From Calendula officinalis (taxonomy: Eukaryota > Streptophyta > Magnoliopsida > Asterales > Asteraceae): DNA of 64,000 nt. The stretch is from positions 73,340,929 through 73,404,928 of the forward strand of contig OY970826.1 of assembly GCA_963853835.1 (NCBI GenBank). Reading direction: 5' to 3'. The position numbers were made by a program, and so were the translations under genes. Positions 1-12,778 of this stretch are shown in pieces. Every line of letters begins with the position of its first letter. Position 1 is the stretch's first letter. The notes beneath the pieces were generated by a model. That model made no database searches and was not told the origin of the DNA. It saw only the letters and a list, made by a program, of their open reading frames with translations.

Positions 1-930
1 GCAGAAACAACAAATAAAGGTTTACAAGGAAGAACAAGAAGCTACCAGAATTTCAATTACGTTTCCTTGTTGTGGTGGTTCACATATGAAATCGATTCAC
101 GTAATCCTACAGGTAATGTTACTTGATCCGCCGCCTCTCCTCCCCCGACACAACTGGTTACTTCCTCCGGCAACCAAAATCCTACAGGTAAGGTTACTTC
201 CGCCGCCTCTACACTACCGATCGCTGCCTCCACCTACTGAAACCACCACACCACCATCGTAACGGCCAACAGATTCGACGTCCATGGTGGTTTAGCAACC
301 TAATCTGTACACGATTTAGGGTTTTGACTTATTGAAGATATTGAAAAAAACGCCGCCGTACCGGAATCCTTTCGATTTTGACTTCTTGGAAACGAAGAAG
401 AAGTGGAAGATATTACGGGAGAAATTCTAGTTGAAACTCGCCGGATCTGTGTGAACCACGCGGCGGCGGAAGACGGTGGTTGCGAACCAAATCTGCGTGA
501 ATCCGCAACTCTCTCTCTCTCTCTAGCCTACGTCCACAAATCTTTTGATTCTTCTTCATCTAAGGGTCATATGGGTGATTCCGAGTTGATGGACCAACTT
601 TCAGACCATTCCGCCGGCTGGTTTGGCTGGAATTTCAAAAACGGCGCCGGAAAGTGTATTTTTTGTGTTTTTGGGCTGATTTTTGCGCCTTGTAATTGTG
701 GTTTTCGGTTGTTGAAGATGCTGATGCTGAAATTGGTTTGATTGGTTTTGGGAGGGTAGTGAAGAGTGAGGTTTTAGTGGTGATGGTGAGGAAGAGACGG
801 CGGGGGATTGGTGGCGGTAAGTGGTGGTGCTTGGAGGAAAGTGGTTTGTGGTGATGTTTTTGTGAGGTAACAATCAAAGGTGAAGAGGAGTCAAGGAGGG
901 CAGAACACTGTTGACGGATTGAGTTTTGTG
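1..930. other. unassigned region, possible transcribed remnant
   Basis: No gene is recognised. The stretch is richer in GC than its surroundings and contains CCGCC-rich pieces that recur twice (about 120-150 and 185-215) beside the repeated words ATCCTACAGGTAA, which look like duplicated splice-donor contexts. An open frame at 403-741 begins at a GTG codon, carries a CTCTCT microsatellite and matches no family I know. It may be a decayed gene or repeat fragment. Confidence 0.3.
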
Positions 931-1137
931 AAAAGACTAATTTGCCCTTATGTGCATTGCATATTAGGTCACTTAACAGGAAAATTTAACACCGTTTGGC
1001 CTAAAGGACCAAACGTGCAAAATCGGTAATCTTAAAGGACTAAGATTGTCGAAACTAAAAGATTAGGACCACACTTGCAACATGGTATCAACTTAAAGGA
1101 CCATTTGTGTAATTAACTCAAAAAACTAAAAGAATAC
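931..1137. repeat. repeat-derived segment with 'taaaggacca' motifs
   Basis: The motif CTAAAGGACCAAACGTG and variants (AAAGGACTAAGATT, AAAGGACCATTTGTGTAA) occur several times here. Similar text (CTAAAGGACCG, AAAGGGCCATATGTG) recurs near 4190-4265. This wording is common at the ends of plant transposon remnants. The family is not identified. Confidence 0.4.
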
Positions 1138-1260
1138 AAAATATATAGCGTTTTGATAGTGACAGTCTAAGGGCTGTCATAAGACACACATTAGAACGTC
1201 GTTTTACAAAATAAATAGCGTTTTGATAATGATGGCCTAAGAGTTGTCATAAGACACACT
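1138..1260. repeat. two-copy tandem duplication, about 70-bp period
   Basis: The block AGCGTTTTGATAGTGA ... GTCATAAGACACAC at about 1146-1188 is repeated with a few changes at about 1216-1258. A third partial echo (CAGTGTTTTG) follows at 1279. Confidence 0.7.
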
Positions 1261-3650
1261 AAAAGAATATAAAATAAACAGTGTTTTGTATCATTTTTTA
1301 ATATTAAGTGTTTATTTAATGTTTTTCTTTATGTCCGTAATTTAAGGAATTACCCTTCCCATAAATTATTGTAAACTTTTTATACATTAAAAACAGCCTT
1401 AAGGAGTGTGATTATCAAAACTCAAATAAATATTATAACAAGTACAAAATATTCCAAAAACTTTTTTCAATAAAATTTAACATTTTTGGATTCCTAATAC
1501 TACTATATAGAAAATGATACAAAACACTTAATATTCAACTAAAAGTTTAGTTTTAAAAAATTTCAAAACATAAAATTATTCAAAAGTTATCAAATTATTC
1601 AGTTTAATAAAAGAATATTAGACGAAAAGAAATAAATAAAAAATCCAGTTCATAATCAGTTTGACCTAATTTACAGTTAACTCGTCTGTCTGCAGGAGTT
1701 AGCCTATCTCATTCGGCCGACATGTCCAAATATTGACGTTTCCAATAATGTCAGATAAAAAAAACTTATTGAGAAACATGTGTAATCAATAAATATGACT
1801 CAGTATGATTTGAGCATTTAAGCATGTCAATGAATATTAAATGATTTACTATTATCTTGCTTGATGTTATAAAAGATAAAAGGGTCCAAAATAATCGAAA
1901 ATGTCAACTTATTATATAAGACAACCCCCTTGTGACATGGGCACTTGAATGACGCAATAAACGAAAGTGGCGAACGAGTATGCGTCATATGCCACGAGTG
2001 AGAGGCATGATTTGAACGATTATCGGATCTGAAACACTTGAGATAGGTTTCGCGAGGCGTGACTTGCAATTACCCTAGATATCAACCAACTTTCTCATCT
2101 ATAAACTTGCTTTACTGACTTTCCACTTTATTAATTTCTTTGATATAGGTTTTAGAAATTTTGGATTTTGTTAATTCTACTTTTGTAAGTCATCTAATTT
2201 ATTTGATATATGTCTAAATTTTAGAAATTTATTATAGTACTTTGTAACTATATTTTGCGGCGAGTAAATGGTGGTGGCGGTCATGATATTGGGCAGGGCG
2301 GACTTGATATAGGTCCCGCAGTGGCACATGCCACTGCTCAATTTTTATCCCATAGGGTAAAAAATTTAGATTTGTTTTTGGTATTACAGTGCAATGTTAC
2401 TACTGGATCAAAAAAACCTACCAATAAGCCAAAGCAATTTTAGAAAAAAAATAAAACTCAAATATTAATCAATAGTCCAAGATTAAAGCCCGAACCAAAA
2501 TCTAGACCAAATAAAAAATAAACTTTAAAGTGTGTTGTAGGTTTATGAAATTAGTTATTGGAGATTTGATGTATATAATCAAATACGGCGTTTCTCTAAT
2601 AGAATTATTTATATTAAATTCGCTTTTGTTTCGACGCACATTTCCTTGGATGCCAACGCCCTTTACCTCCACCTTTTTTAACTCTTTAAGGGTACTACCC
2701 CTGTTGGAAACTTATAATTCCACCTCTGATATTGAGTGATGGTAGTGATGTGTGGTGGTGATGAATAGTTGTTGTAATTCAACTTTTAAAGTTAGCTACT
2801 TGAATATCTCACATTTGACTTATTCTATAATAAATGTCTTTCTAATGTTTTTTGTTGTTGATATCTAAACCTTAGACATATTTAATTTAATTTATATTGT
2901 TGAAAATCAATTTCATCTTTACGTGAAACATTTTTATGCAACAAATGAACAAAGTCACTTATAAACAATTCCTTTTTTTCAACTTTTAAAGATATCTCGG
3001 ATAGATTTTTAATTTTTAATTTAGACATTACTTTCTTAGTCATTAGTTTGACCACAATATCAAAATTTTTGTATTATGAACCAAAAAGATTGTGAGTTAT
3101 ATCTTTAGGTTTTAATAGACAACATGAACATGATATAATTGGCTTTTATTTCTCATATTCATAGATTTTAAAATCATTATATTTTGTTTCTTTAAGAATT
3201 AAAAATAATAATGCATTTATATATTAGGATACAAGATTTATTATAGTTAATCACATGGACATGAGAGACACCTGAATAATTTTTAATTCTTTTAGAAGAT
3301 TCAAATAAGTCAATGGATGTTTGAGATCCCAAGAAACAAAGTAGTCGTATGGATCTCATTCACATGCATTAATTTCCTCAAATTCAAATTTTGAATCTTA
3401 ACCCATCCATCTTCATGTTTTAATTACTCCATTCATCATTCTAGAATGCAAATGGAACAAATTCCGCTCTAGATGATGCACTAATCTTGATATTATGTGG
3501 TACTATTGCCTTACTGTTGTTGAATTTTATTACCAACTCAAGGTCAACTCATTTGAAAGAAAATCTTGAATACAACACTTGTATCATGTTATGATCATTA
3601 CATGTAACTTTAAAACATTGTAATTGATCCTAGATTGCCGAGTTTGCAAC
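1261..3650. other. AT-rich intergenic region, no gene seen
   Basis: Both strands lack an open frame with recognisable content or codon-like composition. Short GC-richer islands at 1680-1740, 1920-2060 and 2255-2345 look like old repeat fragments. Nothing further can be supported. Confidence 0.5.
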
Positions 3651-3939
3651 CTTAGAAGTATTCGCTAACAGCTGACAACTATATATGAATAGAAACAATT
3701 AATATTCCCGTTACAAATACCAAACACTATACAAATGCAACAATGTAGTTGCACGCACGACATTCCTTCAAATAAACCAACTTCCACTTTCAACCTGAAA
3801 AGCTTTTCAAGTGACCTACAAAAACATATAATGTAAATTAAACGAACCATTAATTAGGCTAAACGACAAGTAATAAAAAAAATTAACATAGGATATAATT
3901 AATCTGTGATATTCTTACTTGAAAGATTTTGAGTCTGAG

Positions 3940-5066
3940 TTAAACAGATCCATGAGCAGATTGACTAAATTCCGCTTGTATAGATATTAAACCGTTCTCA
4001 ATTGTTTGAGTTGTCTGATGAGAATCTTGGATTGTTCTATATGAAATTTGGCACGACATTCCTGCATAATTATTAAGTTTATGTTATAGGACATGTATTT
4101 CAACATTATACAACTACTTGTTACATGTAAAAACTAGTTAACATAGTATATGAATGTTGGATGCTGAAAATCTAATGGCCGTTTGTCTAAAGGACCGTCG
4201 CAAAACCTATAAAATATATGGAATAACAGTGTAATTTTTGAAATAAAGGGCCATATGTGAAATTCTGGATAAAAACCATCCGTGTAATTTTACTCTATAT
4301 AAAAAGTAGCAAATGTCAAAAAGAAAAAACGTATTATTATTTTGGAACGATTCTATATCGACTTGTATTATCACTATCATGTGGTAGAAGAGTACCACAT
4401 GCTATATTATGTTATGTTATGCCAAAATTTAAATTCCCTACAAATAAACAAATCAACCTTGTTTTCATTGTAAATCAGCCCCACAGATATTAAATATACT
4501 ATTTTCTGTGATCAGCAGAAGGCGAAAAACTAGGCAAATTTAACCTTACTTAATTTCAAACTGTCTATTCTTACTTTTTAACTAATCTCAATGAAATTAA
4601 AGTATACATATGGTAATTTATATATTTTATTACCTTGGAAAAGGACGACAATGAAGACGATGATGGTAAAAATCATGGCAAAAAGGGTTCCATTTGATGA
4701 TTGTGAAGAATTTTTGGAAGCTTTTTTTTGCATGATTGCTTTCATACGCTCGATTCTTGCACGTTTAATAATTGCAAGTTCAGCAAGCTCCTTAATCAGC
4801 TTTTGATCTGCAGCATCTAATGAAAAACCTCTTTGTGGTCGTGGCGGTTTTGGTGGTTTTTTAGCACTTGAACAACCTTTTTTACGTTTTTCATTCACAA
4901 TTATTGGATCAACATCTAATTTCACTAAATGATCATCATTTTCACTCATAAAATGATCACCTGAACAAGGATTACTAGCTTTTAATCCCTCTGTGTTAGC
5001 ATTTATTACACTCACAAGATCAACATGAACTTCATGTTGTTCCATAAGAGGATGATGCTGATCCAT
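3940..5066 (-). CDS. small single-pass membrane protein of a conserved plant family
   Basis: Two coding exons, 5066-4634 and 4061-3940, join in phase (555 nt, 184 aa). The intron has a GT donor at 4633-4632 and an AG acceptor at 4063-4062. The acidic N-terminus is followed by a basic proline stretch (KPPKPPRPQRG, about residues 70-80). Next come a conserved helix (SLDAADQKLIKELAELA, then KRARIERMKAI) and one hydrophobic span (LFAMIFTIIVFIVVLF, about 127-142). A short C-terminal tail opens with GMSCQIS and ends with QSAHGSV. The helix plus single C-terminal membrane span is a layout I recall from uncharacterised plant proteins, likely tail-anchored-like. The function is unknown. A 5'-UTR intron is likely (donor 5593-5592, acceptor 5147-5146). 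A 3'-UTR intron begins about 20 nt after the stop (donor 3918-3917, acceptor about 3817-3816). Confidence 0.8.
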
Positions 5067-5702
5067 TAATTAATTATTAATTAGTTAGTTAAAACTTAAT
5101 TAATATCTCTTCATAACCACCAACAGCTTGAAATGAAGACAAAACCTGAATGCAATAAACACAACAATGTGATTTATTTATATGACTGATAAATAACGCC
5201 TTTACTTCAAATTGAAGAGAAATTTGAGCTAAAAGATACAGTATCAGAGAGCTGACTTTAAATCAAAAAACGTGAACCACGTATTCATATAAAATACGGA
5301 AATTAAAATCTTCAGGAAATTGAATGTGAAATTAAACCAATAAAGTTAGATTTGGTGAGGATTTGAACAGAAAATGCAAGCAAAGAATGTCAAAGAACAA
5401 TCGATAGATTACATGTTAAACACATGCATATAATTATTATCAAATCCATTGTTTCCATACAAATTGAGTAAGAAAATACGAAACAAACAGCAATTCAAAT
5501 ACAGTCGTACATAAGTGACCGACAATTTTAAACAAAATGAAGCTTTTGAATACTAATTTGATGAAACGAATGAATTATAATTAGGGCAATTACCTTTGAT
5601 GATAATTTCAATTGAGTGTGATCAAAGAACTGATCACACCTATGAATTATACAACAAAAATATCAAATTGCGAGTGTATTTTGTAGTGATGAAGAAAGAC
5701 GG

Positions 5703-5710
5703 TTTATAAA
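5703..5710 (-). promoter_or_regulatory. TATA box of the small membrane protein gene
   Basis: TTTATAAA lies on the minus strand upstream of the probable first (noncoding) exon, which ends at the donor near 5593. A start site about 30 bp downstream, near 5670, would fit. This is inferred from position only. Confidence 0.5.
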
Positions 5711-5759
5711 GAGAGCACACGAGGGTTTGTCAAGATTTGGAGACCACCGGGAAAGTGAC

Positions 5760-6941
5760 AAGTTTTTGATTTATTTAATATTATTATTTAATAATGTAAC
5801 TTCATTTTTAATTTGTCTTAATATTGTTTGAGCTCATTTTAATATAATTGTTTGAATTGCTTTTAATATAATTTCTATTGAATTCAGTTTAATAGTTATT
5901 TATTAATGACTAAATTATTCGATCTAATTTGCAATTATATTCTAAAAACAATGCTACTTTTATTTATGTTCTAAGTGTTTTTTTTTTTTTTTTTTTTGCA
6001 TATCTAATCTACTTAAACATTTGCAATTAGACCACTTATAACCGTTGTCATTCTTAACATTTTAGTTTTTGATGAATCAACATCACGTCTGTTGACAATA
6101 TAAATGACACACCCATATTAACAATACATATTCACTTTAGAATTTTAGTCTCACGAATTATTTATTTTATACATAATACACAAGCAAAATAAATTGTGCC
6201 CTACAAATTTTTCCTTTCCTTATTCGGTTAACTAAAATTACAAACTAAAAGTTTTATTCAACACTTCTATGTTAATGGTAGCGCTGATCTTATTAGTCTT
6301 TTCTAAGATGTAATAAACATTTTTTCTGAGTTCAGTTATAATTTTTCATAATGAGGTATATTTTTAGAAAATTAATGAAAAAATATATTATTGGATAACT
6401 CATTAAACATGACTACATGAGAAGGGGTGCGTAAGGGTCCTATACTCCTATAGGATGTGTGGCTGACAAAGGGGCACCGACAAAAAAAAAAAAAAAAAAG
6501 GGGGCAAGGGAATTAGCCCGATATACAACTTTAAAGCCGAAGCCCATGTCACCTTCAATAGTTTATTTAACAAACTAAACTTTTAAATTAATAATAGTAA
6601 TAATAATTTATAAGTAATCGAGAAATATATTTTGTTACCTTGTATGATTTCTTATAGAAAAGAATAATAAATGCCTAATGACAAATTTAATGATGGTTAA
6701 AATTCTGTCTACTTTTGAATATCTCTTTCATTGTATCAAATACGTTTTTATTTGGATTGTCTTGTGGTAAAATTATATTTTTTGAAAAGTTATTTAAAAA
6801 ACTATATCAATCAAATGTTTTTATTTTAAAAGCCCAAAACTGGGATATTTATTGACTTGCATAGTTGCATTCACGGCCAGAATGATGACTGATACCAATC
6901 CTTTTTAATGTTAAATTTAAAGAGTATATTATAGAACAATT
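5760..6941. other. AT-rich intergenic region with homopolymer runs
   Basis: No gene is seen. There is a T run at about 5981-5998 and an A run at about 6482-6499 next to a G-rich patch. The sequence is otherwise AT-rich and featureless. Confidence 0.5.
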
Positions 6942-7128
6942 TGGCTAACTCATGCCCTAAGGGCATGAGATTAGAAACATTAGTTGAACAAAACATTTCC
7001 TATCAAATTAAAAAATACATTAAATGAATTCTAATTTTTACAAGTATTAAATATAATTTCCAATATAAATGGTAATGTAACTTCAATCAATGCTTCTAAT
7101 CTCATGTCCTTAGGGCATGAGTTAGAAA
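6942..7128. mobile_element. MITE-like inverted repeat whose arms are themselves hairpins
   Basis: The left arm reads GGCTAACTCATGCCCTAAG and continues GGCATGAGATTAGAA. The right arm is its reverse complement, with one or two changes. Each arm contains the perfect palindrome CATGCCCTAAGGGCATG or its near copy. The AT-rich middle has no ORF. The family is unassigned and no target duplication was verified. Confidence 0.65.
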
Positions 7129-7372
7129 AACCCATTGTAGAAAGCATTTTTATTTTTCGACTTTTTTCCCCGGGATTTTGTCCTTCAACTTTTCGATTTT
7201 CCTTTTTATCCTTCTTCCATCTAAATCCGTCAATTTTGCCCTATTAATTCTTCGCCAAGTAATACAAATGAATTGTACATCGTCATTAGTTTATTTTAAA
7301 ACAATAAATCGTAGACGTGAAATGTTAAGCTTTTTACAAGTCTCTAAATTTAATGAATGCTATACTAATTAT

Positions 7373-7598
7373 CAGGGGCGTCTTCGAGATTTTAAGGTCC
7401 CCGTGCGAAAACACGAAAATGGGCCCCCTCAATACCAGATTCTTATATAAAATTTGGACTTTCTAATTATTTTTTTATTAAATTATTAAGTTGCCTTAAA
7501 TTTTAATAATATATATAAGATATATATAAAAATTAGACCCCTATAAAATATGGGTCATGTGCGGTTGCACCTTTTGCACCTCCTCAAAGACACCCCTA
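7373..7598. mobile_element. hAT-type MITE with perfect 8-bp target duplication
   Basis: The element starts CAGGGGCGTCTTCGAG and ends CTCAAAGACACCCCTA, giving imperfect terminal inverted repeats. The flanking 8-bp direct repeat CTAATTAT (7365-7372 and 7599-7606) is perfect. An 8-bp duplication and CAGGGG-type ends point to hAT mobilisation. It is noncoding and 226 bp long. Confidence 0.85.
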
Positions 7599-7798
7599 CT
7601 AATTATAATAAAATAATTATTGAAGTGTGCCAAAGTGGATTTTAGCCAATTTTGAAGTATTAAATTATAATAAAATAAAATATCATTTCACACTAGCTAC
7701 TTGAATTATCTATGCAGCATTCTGAATTTCTAACTATCACAATGTGAAAGTATACAGTTTACCCATTTTTAATAAACGTAATATAAGTTCTTAATATA

Positions 7799-7889
7799 TT
7801 CCTCACATTGAACTTGTTGGCGTGTGATAGACTGATGATACTTCAGTTATGTGTTCAAACTGCGTACAATGTCAAATAGATTATTGTTA

Positions 7890-7948
<59 letters not shown>

Positions 7949-8200
7949 TTTATTCTTATTGTTATTATTGTTATTATTATTATTGTTATTACGAATTTAA
8001 AGTTAACTATTTTTTTAAGGATAGGATTCGTAGATTCCTCACATTGAACTTGTTGGCGTGTGATAGACTGATGATATTTCAGTTATGTGTTCAAACTGTG
8101 TACAATGTCAAATACGAAGTATATTATTATTATTATTATATTATTATTATTAGTATTACGAATTTAAAGTTAACTATTTTTTGAAGGATAAAATTCGTCA
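7799..8200. repeat. 236-bp tandem duplication containing a (TTA)n microsatellite
   Basis: The segment beginning ATTCCTCACATTGAACTTG at 7799 recurs at about 8035, and the word TACGAATTTAAAGTTAACTA recurs at about 7989 and 8156. Copy 1 holds a long TTA array (about 7884-7990); copy 2 holds a short one. The tyrosine-rich frame across it is simply the translated microsatellite. Confidence 0.8.
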
Positions 8201-8506
8201 TTCGTAGATTGATAGAAAAGAGAAACCAGAAAACGGTTTATTATCACATGGCCCAAATCAATGGATTCCTAGTTGTGATATTGAGGCATTAGCTTCCCTT
8301 TTGGGCTATTTGGTAGATACTATCTGGATTTCATTTAAAAGAGAAAAAGCCCAAAAGTCAATAGTTAAGACAACTGTCCATGCACCTCTCAATATAGATA
8401 CAAATTCAGAGTTAATAATTTAGTTGAATTGAATATGAGAAAATTTGAGTTTTGACTTGTTTATTAATTATTTGGATCGAGTTTGATTTGAGCTTGAATA
8501 TTTATA

Positions 8507-8819
8507 CTTCCCCCGATTCAAAATAAGTGATACACTTTCCTTTTTTGGGTGATTCAAAATAAGTGATACACTTTGAAAAGTTTCCTTATTTGGCAAATAA
8601 AATGGGACACACACCCACTAATTATCTACTTTAACAAAGTGAAATGACCCCTTTACCCTTACTTTTTACTTTTAAACATCATTAACCTTACTTTATTCAA
8701 AAGGTGTGGGACCCATTCCCCACTAACCATCCAATTAATCTAATTTAACCATCATTATAATCTTTTGCCTCAAAAACCGTGAAACCCCAAGTGTATCACT
8801 TATTTTGAATCGGAGGAAG
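8507..8819. mobile_element. Stowaway-like MITE, copy 1
   Basis: Terminal inverted repeats read CTTCCCCCGATTCAAAATAA on the left and TTATTTTGAATCGGAGGAAG on the right. TA dinucleotides flank both ends (8505-8506, 8820-8821). No ORF. Further copies lie at 9075-9311, 9509-9830 and 36052-36365. Confidence 0.85.
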
Positions 8820-9074
8820 TATATTTTTTAAGCTTGAGCTTTATACTTGTCTTTTATTTTATATTTTCTGAAATTAACTAGTTTACAAATTAGAAAAACT
8901 CGTTTATAAACTTAAGCTTGATAAGCTCAATTCCAATTAGGATGATGGAATCTTAACAAAGTTGCAATTGCCACTAAGGCAACACACCAATAGGTTAGAC
9001 ATTTCGGCTACTATGTATATGATATATTATGGTTTTACTATATGATAAAATGACTCAAAGTTGATAATGTTATA

Positions 9075-9311
9075 CTAACTCTGTAACAAAATAAGTGATA
9101 TATTGTGGGTTTCATATTTTTTTTAGTCAAAATATTATAATAAGGGTTAAGATGGTTTAAAGTGATATTAATAATTTTTAAAAGTAAGAGTAAAAATGTC
9201 ATTTCACTATATTAAAGTAAATAGTAAATGGGTGATGTGTCTCACTTCTTTTAGCAAATAAAATAAATTTTAAAGTGTATCACTTAATTTGAAAATGCTA
9301 GAAATGGAGCG
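9075..9311. mobile_element. Stowaway-like MITE, degenerate copy
   Basis: The left end CTAACTCTGTAACAAAATAA and the right end, containing GTGTATCACTTAATTTG, retain the family core (AATAAGTGATA ... TATCACTTA). Both ends have drifted. The internal text (AAATGTCATTTCA, TTAAAGTAAATAGT) matches the better copies. Confidence 0.65.
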
Positions 9312-9508
9312 TATATCGCTTACTATGATATGATGTTTGCCCCCATCTTTGTGGTTGTGAGTTCAAGTCTCATAATAAACACTAATTTAAGAAAAAAAAT
9401 TATAATAAACATACGTGATATTTAGGATTTTTTTTTTCCGTTCGAAAAAACTATTATAATATGGATGTTAGTACGTTGTAATATGTGTTTGTGTGTTTCT
9501 ATTATATA

Positions 9509-9830
9509 CTTCCTCCGTATCAAAATAAGTGACACAAATTAGCTTACACGTTTTTTAAGGTAAAAGATTAAAATAGAGGTTAAAATATATTAAAGTACAT
9601 AGTTAGTGGAAGATGGGTGATGAGTCCCACTTTTCTTAAATAAAGTAATATAAATGAGTTTTAAAAGTAAAAAAGTAAGGGTATAAGGGTAATTTCATTT
9701 TATTAAAGTGGATAGTTAGTGGGTAAGAGTCCCATTATTTTTACCAAATAAGGAAAGTTTGCAAAGTGTGTCACTTATTTTGATACACCCCAAAATAAAA
9801 AGTGTGTCATTTATTTTGATACGGAGGAAG
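9509..9830. mobile_element. Stowaway-like MITE, copy with intact ends
   Basis: The left end CTTCCTCCGTATCAAAATAA is the exact inverse of the right end TTATTTTGATACGGAGGAAG. TATA occurs on both sides, giving the TA duplication. The good TIR match suggests this is the youngest of the copies in the window. Confidence 0.85.
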
Positions 9831-10049
9831 TATAAAGAGATAGAGATGGAGAATGAGAGGAGATGCCGAGATGGGGGAGGCCCGGAGGGGGTGGGGACGG
9901 ATCGGGTTATACGACTAACCCATGACCCCTCCATGTGGTGTATCATGTATGGTACTTTTATACATGAATTTAAACCAGTGCCATTTTCATTTTTTATAAC
10001 TTATCTATGTGCACAGTCAAGGTGACTAATTCAAAAGTAACCACAGGCC

Positions 10050-10680
10050 ATTAACTAAAACAAATGCACTGACCAAACTAGGAAATACCTTAACAAGAAC
10101 AAATTATAGCTCGAAATGAAATACAGAGGATTATATATAAAAAAAAATAGAGCATTCAACGAGAATATATATTCCCAACACTTCTTAACTCACAAGTTTC
10201 GACTTAATTAGACGAACAAACTTCAGCACCACAAAAAGAATAAAAGAGGATTAGCAAATAAACGTAAAACCGGTTAACAGAATCGGACGGGCTTACTGCT
10301 GCAAAAACCCGATAGAAGAATACCTATATTTGCGGGGGGAATACATGTCTGGATTAAAATAAAACGAACAAATCAGACACATCAAATCAGAATACAAACA
10401 ACCAAACACACACAGAGAAAAAGAAAACCAAACGAAAACATAAAAACAAAAAATAAATCATAGCCCTAAAATCGGAAAGATTAAACCAAAATGAACCCTA
10501 AAATCACGAAAAGAAATCAAAGAAAGATAAAAATAGGAAAATGAGAGAACGGAAAAAAGCGTTGCAAACTTGCAGTTGAGAGATTAGAGGTCGGTGGTGA
10601 AGTGAGTGAGAGAGAGAGATGGATGGAGCGAGATAGAGTAAGGCAGGGGATTAGCATCACATACAAATGGTTTTCCCTCA
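10050..10680 (-). other. possible 5' remnant of a gene (leader plus intron)
   Basis: Read on the minus strand, this looks like a CT-rich leader (about 10630-10560) followed by a T-rich intron-like stretch and an acceptor near 10350. A tiny open frame then starts at an ATG near 10349 and stops after about 17 codons. No product is recognised. It could be the promoter and 5'-UTR intron of a gene whose body is lost, or chance. Confidence 0.25.
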
Positions 10681-11039
10681 AAACACATCATTATAAATTT
10701 ATAACATAATTTATAAAAAATAATTATTTTTGTCATTTTCAATTACTCTTAGACTACTCGTAACCCTTATGTCGCACATCGACCACAACCTTTGTTTGGC
10801 AAGACTAGGAGTCTAGGACGCGTCTCCCCCTTTACATGGCAAGCCTAGGACGTGTCTTATATGGGTCAAGGGTCGTCTCGACGACCTTTGTAAGTCGCAT
10901 GGGAAGGGAAGGGGTTTGGTCGCCGGTTACGTGAGTTTGGTCGGAATTTTTCATGTGTTTGATTGTAAGAGAAAAAACTGACGTGTCGCTGATGTGTCAA
11001 TGGTGACTACTGAAACAGTGGTCACCCATTACGCATAGT

Positions 11040-11041
<2 letters not shown>

Positions 11042-11131
<90 letters not shown>
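11042..11131. repeat. (TA)n microsatellite, left flank of element A
   Basis: About 90 bp of uninterrupted TA directly abut the first bases (GTGAAGGATT) of the next element. Confidence 0.95.
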
Positions 11132-11135
<4 letters not shown>

Positions 11136-12721
11136 AGGATTATATTGAGAACCCTGATTTCAAAAAGAACTCTGGGAACTTTTAATTAACCAATTTAGAC
11201 CACTAGATTTAAAATTAACGGTTAAGATTAATTATGGCAATTTCGTAAATAAGGAAAACCATTTTTTATATTAAAATTAAATTAAAAGGGTATACTAGTA
11301 ATTGTGAAAGCAAAATAAAAAAAATAAAAAATGATTAACCCTTGAAATCCGTCGTTCTCTCTACCATATTTCCTTTTTTTGTGCAACTTCCAAACCCACT
11401 CTATCTTCCCCAGTTTATATCGTCTCATTTTTCTAAAAATCCTAGAAAAAAACTCACCTCAAATCCAAATGCTACTATGAGATCGTGACTGTTTCTTCCG
11501 GCGATCAGGACGTTTGTTTCTTCCGGTGAACAGCTTCTGGCGAACATGACGGTTGTCCGTGGTTCCTCTCATGAATGATATAACCATCATCACCACCGTA
11601 CTCGGCTCCTCTCTCATCATTGATCCAATCTCTGTATTAATCTAAGTAAGTTTGTATTAGTTCCAATTTTGTTGGTGATTTCTATTAGTTTCATAATCAA
11701 ATTCGATTTTGGGTATTTAGTAAGAAAACCGTTCGTCAAAAATTATGAAATCCTTTTTATATTAAGATGTGATTTTGAGCTATTTGTTTGATTTGATATG
11801 TTAGGATTTCGTAGATTAAGTTTGTGTGTATGATTGTTTGCTAATTTTTGGAATTGGTTGTTTGGTTACACCTTCTAAGTCGGTTGATGTGGCTTTTAAA
11901 GGGGTTATGGATGAACAAAATTAAAGTCTAAATGTTTTTGGAAAAGAAGTTCCACAGTTCCACTATAAAAAACGTAATCATAGAAGATACATATGCAGTG
12001 GATTAAAAAACATATAATAAGTATATTTACTTTTCCAACATTTCGATTCAAACAATAAGTATGATTTTGGTTTTGATGGGGGTAAATTAATGTTTTTGTT
12101 TATTTATATACGTTATTGATTAATCATATTTGTTTTTTCATGTGTTGCAGCGGCTGAGATAAGGAAAATTAACAAGGTGTATAAGTGGAAAAAGAAGAAA
12201 TGAGTAATTTGTGTTAGTGTATAATTGCATGTCCGCAACTATTTTGATGCATATATGTTATTGTTTGAATACATATATGTATTTTTTGAAATAACGTTTG
12301 AATTTTTGTATGAATAAGTTCAACATTTATGTATTTTGTATGCTCTATCAATTTTGCAAAATATAGATATTGATTTTTTTGTTAAACATGTTTGTTTCAA
12401 TATATATGCAAACCCGCAAAATAACATATATGCAAAAGCGTCTCGACATATATGCACACCCAAAATGTAACAATAATTACAACAAAAAACATATATGCAC
12501 AACCGGCTAGACAGAAATGCCAACAAAAATAAATTTTCGAAAATATTTCCAAAATTGTAGGAAATTTCAAAAAGGAAACAATATCTTTTTGGTAAAAATG
12601 TCTTAAATACCCTTGTATAATTAAAATGTATTAAATTACTCAAAATTAATTTACTAAATTCTGATTGGTTTATAAGAGTTCTCAGAGTTCTTTTTGAAAT
12701 CAGGGTTCTCAATATAACTCG

Positions 12722-12725
<4 letters not shown>
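11132..12725. mobile_element. (TA)n-inserted TIR element, copy A
   Basis: The left terminus GTGAAGGATTATATTGAGAA pairs with the right terminus, which inverted reads GGGTCGAGTTATATTGAGAA. Beyond this the arms match well (CCCTGATTTCAAAAAGAACT on both). Both sides are (TA)n. The interior contains AAAATTAACGGTTAAGATTA near the left end. It also has a CT-rich leader-like stretch with a donor-like AAG/TAAGT near 11645, an acceptor-like TTGCAG near 12150 followed by a short open stretch, and ACATATATG motifs near the right end. No transposase is seen, so it is non-autonomous. The superfamily is not decided; Mutator-like or another TA-targeting group are both possible. Confidence 0.7.

Positions 12726-12776
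<51 letters not shown>
12726..12776. repeat. (TA)n between elements A and B
   Basis: An uninterrupted TA tract of about 50 bp separates the CGACCC end of element A from the palindromic element B. Confidence 0.95.

Positions 12777-12778
<2 letters not shown>

Noticed and set aside
403..741. 112-aa ORF near the left edge
   Set aside because: It starts at GTG, contains a CTCTCT repeat, and resembles no known protein; kept only as an unassigned region.
7849..8184. Tyrosine-rich 111-aa frame
   Set aside because: It is the translation of a (TTA)n microsatellite and adjacent tandem duplicate, with no codon-like composition outside it.
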